From CAYFZR01 sp046760505 [NCBI: Candidatus Hydrothermarchaeota archaeon] (GTDB taxonomy: Archaea > CAYFZR01), in contig JBHIEG010000049.1 in the NCBI GenBank assembly GCA_046760505.1, positions 1 through 9,089 of the forward strand: DNA of 9,089 bases, given 5' to 3'. The position numbers and the translations under genes are program-made. The notes under the pieces were generated by a model that saw nothing but the letters and a program-made list of their open reading frames with translations, ran no database searches and was not told where the DNA came from. This document shows, in pieces, positions 4,666 through 9,089 of the stretch (position 1 is the stretch's first letter; every line of letters starts with the position of its first letter).

Positions 4666-5790
4666 CTAACTCCAATCTATCGAAGAATTGTTCTTTATAG
4701 CCCTTTTAATCCTGAAGAAAGTTCTTCTTGAATAACCTGTTTCAGTTATGAACCGAGATATTTGCTCTTTGATAGATAGATTGCTTTCCATCAATTCTAA
4801 AACAATTTTCAAAGGATTTGTATTTTTTATTAAAATATCTTTAATAATTTCTTTCCACGCTTGTCCATTCAAAACATCTGGATAATTCTTGTAATATTCA
4901 TAGATAATAGAAGATTGTATCAAAGTTCTGAAGTTTAGGTTTTCTGTCGCTTCTGTTGTATTTTTTCTGATGAAGTCTACGATTTTTAAATCAATTTTTA
5001 ATACCTTTGCCAATTCATAGAAAATCTTTATCAACTCATCGTAAGAGAAATTTAACCTATAAACTAATGCTCTCGAAAAAAGACTTTCTATTATTTCTTT
5101 GTTTTTGCTCGGTATCTTGTTTAAACACAATATTATTTTTCCGTTGAACTCGAAATTTAGGGGGGCTTTTAACTTCTCGGTTGAACTGTAATAACTCACC
5201 ATTCTAATATCTTTAGCACTCTCCCATAGACACGCTTTTAGGAGTGAAATCTTAGTCAAGTCATCGAGTATTTTTTCAACATCATCTAAGAATATTATCT
5301 TATCTTTGTTAGAATAGAGCAGATGATACAATTCCAAAGCAGTTATGTATGAGTTCAAGTAAATATAGTCTTGGTTTATCCTTAACCCCAATTCATTTAG
5401 TGTCGAAAGAACAGTAAAAGTCTTACCCAAACCACCATTAGAAATCAAGATTAAGCCGTTATTATTTCCCTTTACAGTTATTTTAACCAATTCTTTGACT
5501 TGCCTAAAGTATTTGTCTAATTCTGGACTTGAAACTTTTATCTTCTTGATTGCTTTCTCAAATTGTTCTTTAACATACTCTTGCTCAAGTAAGTTTGCCT
5601 GTTGTTCTAAGTATTCTTGCTCATCTTTCTGGTATTCAACAAATTTCCCCACTATGTTATTGAAGTTCTCGCTGAAACTAAGAGAATTATCCCAATAACT
5701 TTCTAAATCAAATGACGCAGGATCACTAAATCCTTTTTTCTTTAACGCTTTGATAATTTTTTCCTTTCTTTTTTTGGTTAATCGAACCAT
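4666..5790 (-). CDS. AAA+ ATPase of the phage/archaeal-virus type
   Basis: The 374-residue protein has a charged, coiled-coil-prone N-terminal region (residues 1-90), then an AAA+ core. Walker A is SNGGLGKT (117-124), Walker B is IIFLDD (165-170), sensor 1 is probably N224 in LCLNK, an arginine finger is likely R240 in ESLFSR, and a sensor 2-like arginine lies in NFRTL (286-290). The middle, with LLKACLWES, a SYYSS turn and NFEFNGKIILCLN, resembles AAA+ proteins of tailed phages whose role is uncertain. The C-terminus (340-370) looks like a helix-turn-helix. It lies just upstream of the clamp gene. Helicase loading, replication initiation or clamp loading are plausible; the sequence does not decide. 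Confidence 0.75.
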   Translation of the reverse strand: MVRLTKKRKEKIIKALKKKGFSDPASFDLESYWDNSLSFSENFNNIVGKFVEYQKDEQEYLEQQANLLEQEYVKEQFEKAIKKIKVSSPELDKYFRQVKELVKITVKGNNNGLILISNGGLGKTFTVLSTLNELGLRINQDYIYLNSYITALELYHLLYSNKDKIIFLDDVEKILDDLTKISLLKACLWESAKDIRMVSYYSSTEKLKAPLNFEFNGKIILCLNKIPSKNKEIIESLFSRALVYRLNFSYDELIKIFYELAKVLKIDLKIVDFIRKNTTEATENLNFRTLIQSSIIYEYYKNYPDVLNGQAWKEIIKDILIKNTNPLKIVLELMESNLSIKEQISRFITETGYSRRTFFRIKRAIKNNSSIDWS

Positions 5791-5799
5791 TTAAAATCC

Positions 5800-5964
5800 C
5801 TATAACCTTTCAATATCCCCGATTATTAACCCTGTGCTGATTAGATGGTCGTGTTTGTCTTTCAACTTTGCTATGAAGTCATTAACCTTTTCATCTGCTT
5901 TTTCTTCGTTTTTCGCATTTACTACTATCGTTCCATAAATGGCGATTAATTGTTCAAATCTCAT
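5800..5964 (-). CDS. Hypothetical 54-residue protein
   Basis: The frame starts MRFEQLIAIYGTIVVNAK, contains a charged helix (EEKADEKVNDFIAKLKDK) and ends with ISTGLIIGDIERL. The strand-helix-strand layout suggests a small alpha/beta fold. I recognise no family. It follows a copy of the shared leader motif with GGTG five bases before the ATG. The ATPase gene begins nine bases beyond its stop, so the two are probably co-transcribed and the product may assist the ATPase. Confidence 0.6.
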   Translation of the reverse strand: MRFEQLIAIYGTIVVNAKNEEKADEKVNDFIAKLKDKHDHLISTGLIIGDIERL

Positions 5965-5969
5965 TTCAA

Positions 5970-5997
5970 CACCAATAATAAGAACAAAACTTAAGAA
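5970..5997 (-). promoter_or_regulatory. Shared 28-base leader motif, copy 1, before the 5964 gene
   Basis: It reads TTCTTAAGTTTTGT then TCTTATTATTGGTG. Against copy 2 it is identical at most positions without gaps. It lies in a T-rich gap after the microgene at 6007-6054 and heads the unit that includes the AAA+ ATPase. Confidence 0.5.
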
Positions 5998-6006
5998 AAG
6001 AATAAT

Positions 6007-6054
6007 TCAATTCCCTACGGCATAATCCTTTTCACAGATTATACACCAAACCAT
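6007..6054 (-). CDS. Possible 15-residue single-knuckle peptide
   Basis: The frame encodes MVWCIICEKDYAVGN, a single CxxC knuckle, preceded by GTGATTAAG at the end of the upstream zinc-ribbon gene. The ribosome site and position after a run of coupled genes favour translation. The length is against it, and it may be a truncated zinc ribbon. Confidence 0.3.
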   Translation of the reverse strand: MVWCIICEKDYAVGN

Positions 6055-6055
6055 C

Positions 6056-6253
6056 TTAATCACTTTGATTACAAACTCCATCTGGAAAAATATCCAATTT
6101 ATTTTCACAGTTTGGACATCTCATTTCCATATCGCCAAACGAATTTTCTTTATAAGTTCCTGTTTTTTCATCAAATTCGTAAGTAGAATATTCAGTTTCC
6201 CAAACTCGTTTTAATTCTTTTTTACAATTCGGACATTTAGGACATTTAAACAT
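6056..6253 (-). CDS. Zinc-ribbon protein, 65 residues
   Basis: I placed the start at the ATG at 6253, so the protein begins MFKCPKCPNCKKEL. GATGAT lies four bases before it, and the start overlaps the upstream reading frame's end by only a few bases. In-frame ATGs at 6262 and 6292 are alternatives but sit deeper inside the preceding gene. C4, C7 and C10 face a second knuckle at C46/C49 (MRCPNCENKL), separated by a Tyr/Glu-rich loop. This fits a long-loop zinc ribbon. Function unknown. Confidence 0.6.
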   Translation of the reverse strand: MFKCPKCPNCKKELKRVWETEYSTYEFDEKTGTYKENSFGDMEMRCPNCENKLDIFPDGVCNQSD

Positions 6254-6254
6254 T

Positions 6255-6392
6255 TTAATCATCTGTATCGAATAATCTACCAAAACTTTCATCAGTATTT
6301 GGTTTATGAACTAATCCACATAAAGAACACACTAAACCGTGTTCTGTTTTTATAAGTCTATGATTTCCACACTCGCAAACTAATTTACTCAC
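6255..6392 (-). CDS. TFB-like zinc ribbon, 45 residues, GTG start
   Basis: The protein reads MSKLVCECGNHRLIKTEHG then LVCSLCGLVHK. The ligands are C6, C8, C22 and C25. The order cysteine pair, glycine, LI, acidic residue, HG, VCxxCGLV resembles the N-terminal zinc ribbon of archaeal TFB (eukaryotic TFIIB), which docks on the RNA polymerase dock domain. The cyclin folds of a full TFB are absent, and a short acidic tail (SFGRLFDTDD) takes their place. The GTG start overlaps the TGA of the preceding gene (GTGA), with GTGAT five bases upstream. It may act on the host polymerase, but other zinc ribbons look similar. Confidence 0.6.
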   Translation of the reverse strand: MSKLVCECGNHRLIKTEHGLVCSLCGLVHKPNTDESFGRLFDTDD

Positions 6393-6559
6393 TCTAAATC
6401 ACACTCAAACATACTAACTGACATCTTTTCAGTTTCAATATCTCTTATGTGTTCTTTCTTAAGTTTTTCTATTTTGTTTAATGCTTTAAACTCGTTCTTG
6501 TAAACCATAACATCATTAACTAAACCCTGAAATTCTATCACAACAACATAGACTTTCAT
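6389..6559 (-). CDS. Hypothetical 56-residue protein
   Basis: The frame starts MKVYVVVIEFQGLVNDVMVY and continues with KNEFKALNKIEKLKKEH. Two beta strands followed by a charged helix recall small phage proteins of unknown role, but I cannot name a family. GGTGGTTGA precedes the ATG. Both ends are coupled: its ATG overlaps the TGA of the zinc-finger gene and its TGA overlaps the GTG of the TFB-like gene. Confidence 0.6.
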   Translation of the reverse strand: MKVYVVVIEFQGLVNDVMVYKNEFKALNKIEKLKKEHIRDIETEKMSVSMFECDLE

Positions 6560-6696
6560 TCAACCACCGTTATATCAAACTTCTTGTGTAATTTCAAACA
6601 CTCTATCATATCATTAAACTTGACAATAAAACCACACTTTAAGCAAATGAATACTTCATTTTCTGTGTCTATTCTATAATCTGTGTGAGTTATCAT
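6556..6696 (-). CDS. Zinc-finger microprotein (CxxC...CxxxH)
   Basis: The 46-residue product carries VFICLKCGFIVKFNDMIECL then KLHKK, with ligands C18, C21, C33 and H37. The pattern is a C2CH-type finger with a helical second half. Two adjacent ATGs (6699 and 6696) overlap the stop of the preceding gene. I chose 6696 because it leaves three bases after GGTGAG. Its stop overlaps the next ATG. Function unknown. Confidence 0.6.
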   Translation of the reverse strand: MITHTDYRIDTENEVFICLKCGFIVKFNDMIECLKLHKKFDITVVE

Positions 6697-6884
6697 CATC
6701 TCACCAATTCTACATCAGTTACTTCTTTGTCACAACTATTACAAAAATACTCGTAAATTCCTACATCTTCTTGTAGCAATTCATCTCTTATAGTATCTCC
6801 CTCGTCAATAATTTCTACTGCGTCAGCATTTTTTCTTATGAAAGTATCACACCCACAAAATGGGCATTTTAATTTTACTGTCAT
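6696..6884 (-). CDS. Zinc-ribbon protein, 62 residues
   Basis: The protein starts MTVKLKCPFCGCDTFIRK and has a second knuckle, YFCNSCDKEV. C7, C10 (with C12 as alternative), C48 and C51 form the site. The acidic stretch between them (EIIDEGDTIRDELLQEDVG) is an unusually long, negatively charged ribbon loop. It is the first gene of a coupled chain of at least four. No ribosome site precedes the ATG, and a strong inverted repeat lies 15 bases upstream. Confidence 0.65.
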   Translation of the reverse strand: MTVKLKCPFCGCDTFIRKNADAVEIIDEGDTIRDELLQEDVGIYEYFCNSCDKEVTDVELVR

Positions 6885-6898
6885 ATTTGGTGGGACAA

Positions 6899-6934
6899 GA
6901 TAGCGATAGTTGAACTATTACTCTATCGCTTATC
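6899..6934. repeat. Inverted repeat upstream of the 6884 gene
   Basis: GCGATAG (6903-6909) pairs with CTATCGC (6923-6929). GATA/TATC extend the stem by four pairs past a single bulged base. A second dyad, ATAGTTGAACTAT (6906-6918), is embedded in it. The stem could be an operator, a 5' leader hairpin or the terminator of the upstream gene; no T-run follows directly, so regulation is favoured. Confidence 0.4.
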
Positions 6935-6962
6935 GGGTTATAGTATTAAGTTCACCGTAGTC

Positions 6963-7142
6963 TTATCCTTTCACCTTATTGTAAATTTCCTTTAAACCAT
7001 CTTCCCAATATAATCTTGTGTCATCTCCTGTTCCATCTCCTACTAAATCGCTAAAATGCTCGTTATTCCCAAGATTTAAAGCACCGTGAAAAAGCCCATC
7101 TACCAAATCTTCGATTTCTTTAACAAAGATTTTGAACTCCAA
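6963..7142 (-). CDS. Hypothetical acidic 59-residue protein, TTG start
   Basis: The protein begins MEFKIFVKEIEDLVDGLF (TTG read as Met), has an acidic glycine-rich centre (DLVGDGTGDDTR) and ends WEDGLKEIYNKVKG. No family recognised. The TTG is supported by GGTGA five to six bases upstream at the end of the shared leader motif (copy 3), and no ATG is available. The acidic composition contrasts with the basic zinc proteins around it. Confidence 0.6.
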   Translation of the reverse strand: MEFKIFVKEIEDLVDGLFHGALNLGNNEHFSDLVGDGTGDDTRLYWEDGLKEIYNKVKG

Positions 7143-7148
7143 TTATTT

Positions 7149-7176
7149 CACCTACTATAAGGAAACAACTTAAGAA
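7149..7176 (-). promoter_or_regulatory. Shared 28-base leader motif, copy 3, before the 7142 gene
   Basis: It reads TTCTTAAGTTGTTT then CCTTATAGTAGGTG and begins at the base after the stop of the zinc-knuckle gene at 7177. It aligns ungapped with copies 1 and 2, and its end TATAGTAGGTG is identical to copy 4. Confidence 0.5.
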
Positions 7177-7296
7177 TTAGACATTTTCCCAAACTTTGTA
7201 ACAGTTTCTACAGTAAGAGCATATCTCATCTTTAGGATTAGGAAATTTTCTTGAAAAACTTCTTGCTCTTTGTTTAGGAGTTAGTTTTTTTATTAT
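7177..7296 (-). CDS. Zinc-knuckle microprotein with probable AUA start
   Basis: The frame encodes KKLTPKQRARSFSRKF, then NPKDEICSYCRNCYKVWENV. C26, C29 and C32 form a CxxCxxC cluster after a basic N-terminus, very like the other small zinc proteins here. There is no ATG, GTG or TTG in frame, because a TGA lies 12 bases upstream. A perfect GGTGA (7303-7307) ends six bases before an ATA at 7296, and that ATA overlaps the preceding frame's TAA as ATAA, exactly where an ATGA junction would be expected. AUA initiation or a G-to-A loss of the start are the two readings. 39 residues. Confidence 0.45.
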   Translation of the reverse strand: MIKKLTPKQRARSFSRKFPNPKDEICSYCRNCYKVWENV

Positions 7297-7352
7297 TCTA
7301 TTTCACCTTTTGTTAATCCACTAAAATGTCTTTCTTTGTTCTGTGGTTTCAT
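7293..7352 (-). CDS. Possible 19-residue peptide after the ligase
   Basis: It reads MKPQNKERHFSGLTKGEIE and lies 37 bases beyond the ligase stop. An in-frame ATG at 7370 would add six residues. No strong ribosome site is seen. Support is mainly its junction with the next frame, where its GGTGA codons supply the ribosome site. Confidence 0.3.
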   Translation of the reverse strand: MKPQNKERHFSGLTKGEIE

Positions 7353-7389
7353 CTTCTCTAATATAATCATATAGGTAATTAAGAAAAGT

Positions 7390-8220
7390 TTAAATGAACT
7401 TATTAAATTTTGGAAAACGGAACTTCTTTGATTTGGGTATCATTTCCTGATACCTAACTTCTATCTTGACTTCTCCTAACTTCTTTCTTCTGAAATATTC
7501 CTGTCTTTCCGTTTCAGAATTGAACGACACATCTCCGTGTGGTGTTATTAAAGCCCCGAATGATCCCCAACCCGAAGTTTCTTTGTAGTCCAACACACTC
7601 ACTACCATCTTTTTGGTGGGTTTCACCTTTAACCAAGAGTAACTTCTTTGGTTCTCGTAAACGCTATTTTCTTTCTTCGCTATCATTCCCTCAAATCCTT
7701 TCTTTAATATATCTTTATAGAACTCTTTTCCGTCGTTTTCCACGAATTTGATAATTTTAACTCTATCAGTTTCTTTAACAAAATCTTTAAGAATTTTTTT
7801 CCTTATGAACAAAGGTTGGTTTCTCAAATCGTCTCCATTAGCATAGACAACATCAAAAACCACATAGGTTAAGGGTGTGAGTTTAGATAGGAACTTTGCT
7901 CTCAATTTACTTTGTATGTGTATTCTTGTCTTGAAGTTTGGATTGTGGTAATCTTCTCTCTTACCGTCATTCAAGACCAATTCCCCATCTAACACAATAC
8001 TCTTAATTCTGTCATCAAGAAAACCCAAGTTGTGAAATTCTGGAAACCTATCCGTCAAATCGTAACTATCCCTGTTCTGTATCCTGAAGTAGTTGTTCTT
8101 CTTATCTATCAAAAAAACTGTTCTTGAACCATCTAATTTCGGTTCATAGATAAAGCCATTTTCATCAATAGGTTCACTCTTTTGACAAAGCATTACCTCA
8201 AAGAACTCTTTTAAATCCAT
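7390..8220 (-). CDS. ATP-dependent DNA ligase, compact LigD-like type
   Basis: The 276-residue protein holds the nucleotidyltransferase motifs in order. Motif I is EPKLDGSR with K28 as adenylated lysine, motif III is VLDGEL (76-81), motif IIIa is YVVFDVVY (119-126), motif IV is FEGMIAKK (176-183) and motif V is WLKVK (196-200). A reduced OB domain ends with EVRYQEMIPKSKKFRFPKF, the arrangement of LigD-type ligases of bacterial and archaeal NHEJ. It lacks the N-terminal DNA-binding domain of replicative archaeal Lig1 (about 550-600 residues) and the polymerase and phosphoesterase domains of LigD. It seals DNA nicks or ends using ATP. Its ATG overlaps the coiled-coil gene's TAA (TAATG), and Ku lies just upstream, so a joint end-joining role is likely. 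Confidence 0.9.
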   Translation of the reverse strand: MDLKEFFEVMLCQKSEPIDENGFIYEPKLDGSRTVFLIDKKNNYFRIQNRDSYDLTDRFPEFHNLGFLDDRIKSIVLDGELVLNDGKREDYHNPNFKTRIHIQSKLRAKFLSKLTPLTYVVFDVVYANGDDLRNQPLFIRKKILKDFVKETDRVKIIKFVENDGKEFYKDILKKGFEGMIAKKENSVYENQRSYSWLKVKPTKKMVVSVLDYKETSGWGSFGALITPHGDVSFNSETERQEYFRRKKLGEVKIEVRYQEMIPKSKKFRFPKFNKFI

Positions 8221-8357
8221 TATTTTAATCTCCTAAACTTGATTTTACTCACTTTACTCTTACACATTTTTTCAGAAAGAGTTAGGTTTTTTCTTTGCTC
8301 TTTTAACACTTTTAGTTTCTCCTCCAACTTCTTTATCTTTTTATCTAAATGTGTCAT
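8220..8357 (-). CDS. Short coiled-coil protein between Ku and ligase
   Basis: The 45-residue protein reads MTHLDKKIKKLEEKLKVL, then KEQRKNLTLSEK, with a basic tail (KSKVSKIKFRRLK). Leucines and isoleucines at heptad-like spacing in residues 4-27 predict a coiled coil, and the tail could bind nucleic acid. AGGT lies before the ATG. The stop overlaps the ligase start by one base, so the two are translationally coupled. It might be an adaptor for the ligase, but no known NHEJ factor of this size comes to mind. Confidence 0.6.
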   Translation of the reverse strand: MTHLDKKIKKLEEKLKVLKEQRKNLTLSEKMCKSKVSKIKFRRLK

Positions 8358-8371
8358 ACTTCTTACCTGTT

Positions 8372-8397
8372 AAAATGAAAAAAAGAAAAAAACAAAA
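8372..8397 (-). terminator. T-rich terminator after the Ku-like gene
   Basis: Directly after the TGA the minus strand carries four runs of 4 to 7 T (TTTTGTTTTTTTC, then TTTTTTTCATTTT). Such T-tracts terminate archaeal RNA polymerase without a hairpin. Partial read-through would feed the coiled-coil and ligase genes, for which no clear promoter is visible. Confidence 0.6.
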
Positions 8398-9089
8398 TCA
8401 AGCCACCTTTACTGCTATCTTCTTCGGTTTCTCTAACTCATCTAACATAGTCATATCCACATTAGACGGTATCTCGATTTTCTTTTCTTCTTTGACTTCT
8501 ATCTTCTTACCCTGTTTCTTGAGTTTAATGAACTCATAGTATTTGTCTATGTTCTCGTTTCTTGTCAATTCTTCTACTCTTTTGTCTAATTGCTCGTTCT
8601 TAACCAATACCTTACTGCCTACTTGGTTTGTAGGTCTAACTAATCGCATATCCCTTAACGGAATTGCTAACAATTTTCTTGCTGTTCCAACTATCAGAAC
8701 TGTTCTCATCTTCTTGGAATAACCCATCTTTGCTATGAAACACAAATCCTTTACGAATAGAGTTTCTTTCATTCTTGCTAAAACGGGTTGAAACCTATCT
8801 TCGTTGTTGAACAATTCCAACTTACTATCTTCTTTCAATTCTTCATACAGTTTGTTGAATATACTGTATGGTATTGGTTTACCGACAACAACTATCTCTT
8901 TCGGTGTTTCGTTCTTCAAGAATGTGTCGTATTCTGATTTAAAGAATACTGTTTTTGTGTCTTTGTCAAACCTTTTCTCGATTTCTCCAATTCTATATTG
9001 TTTACCACAAGAACAGATGTATTTTTGCTCTAACTTGGTATTACACTCGTTACAGATTAAGTTGTTCTGTCCACGCCAATTACTCTCTA
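8398..9089 (-). CDS. ku: Ku-like NHEJ end-binding protein, 5' end cut off
   Basis: The open frame continues to the window edge, giving 229 visible residues; an internal TTG start at 8919 would drop the cysteine region and is less likely. The visible order follows bacterial/archaeal Ku: a CxxC-x(9)-CxC knuckle (NECNTKLEQ, YICSCGK) like the C-x-x-C of many Bacillus-type Ku proteins, then EIEKRFDKDTKTVFFKSEYD where Ku has its IvKGYE-YV-L segment, then KMRTVLIVGTARKLLAIPL and RDMRLVRP where Ku has the A-LRP-L-L--L-Y--EVR segment, then QLDKRVEELT and a KYYEFIKLKKQGKK tail. About 25-30 N-terminal residues should be missing. Ku rings bind DNA ends and recruit LigD. A coiled-coil gene and a LigD-like ligase follow. 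The match is by pattern, and the family's key glycines are partly changed. Confidence 0.65.
   Translation of the reverse strand, partial: ESNWRGQNNLICNECNTKLEQKYICSCGKQYRIGEIEKRFDKDTKTVFFKSEYDTFLKNETPKEIVVVGKPIPYSIFNKLYEELKEDSKLELFNNEDRFQPVLARMKETLFVKDLCFIAKMGYSKKMRTVLIVGTARKLLAIPLRDMRLVRPTNQVGSKVLVKNEQLDKRVEELTRNENIDKYYEFIKLKKQGKKIEVKEEKKIEIPSNVDMTMLDELEKPKKIAVKVA

Noticed and set aside
7390-8220. RNA ligase or mRNA capping enzyme instead of DNA ligase
   Set aside because: The E-x-KLDG-x-R motif, VFD segment, FEG-x-x-AKK motif and the LigD-type EVRY...RFP C-terminus fit an ATP-dependent DNA ligase much better.
8398-8919. Reading the Ku-like gene as a complete 173-residue protein from the TTG at 8919
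   Set aside because: The frame stays open upstream to the window edge with coding-like sequence including the CxxC/CxC knuckle, and no ribosome site precedes the TTG.

Overview
The window looks like part of an archaeal mobile genetic element, most likely a virus or a plasmid-like element. The sequence is AT-rich, and every gene I can support lies on the minus strand in short, tightly packed transcription units. Ribosome binding sites are of the GGTGA/GGTGAT type, and promoters carry TTTATATA-like TATA boxes about 25-40 bases before starts. The encoded set is a PCNA-like clamp, winged-helix regulators, a TFB-like zinc ribbon and many zinc-finger microproteins. No rRNA, tRNA, capsid, terminase or integrase gene is visible, so virus versus plasmid versus integrated element cannot be settled here. 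The host lineage is also open.

Transcription runs from high to low coordinates, so the right-hand end comes first. At 9089-8398 is the C-terminal three quarters of a Ku-like protein, cut by the window edge and ending in a long T-rich terminator. A short coiled-coil gene (8357-8220) follows and overlaps the start of a compact ATP-dependent DNA ligase (8220-7390) with LigD-type motifs. Ku plus a LigD-like ligase is the core of bacterial/archaeal non-homologous end joining (NHEJ), the most notable content of the window. From 7370 to 5800 lies a run of about nine tiny genes, at least six with paired cysteines. One resembles the TFB zinc ribbon and one appears to start at AUA.

Next come an AAA+ ATPase (5790-4666) and a PCNA-like sliding clamp (4593-3655), separated by a hairpin. 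The clamp, ATPase, ligase and Ku fit a self-encoded DNA replication, repair or end-joining set. A similar 28-30 base leader (TTCTTRA at its 5' end, GGTG at its 3' end) precedes four genes here, at 7149-7176, 5970-5997, 4599-4626 and 3126-3155, and suggests co-regulation.

The left third (3609-1) carries small regulators and hypotheticals: a zinc-ribbon protein, an open frame without a start codon (3434-3216), further zinc microproteins, three winged-helix-like proteins, a DUF5658-like membrane protein, and at the extreme left a ribbon-helix-helix-like gene coupled to the N-terminus of a TnpB-like protein. Several TATA boxes overlap the stop codon of the preceding frame, which shows how compact the element is.
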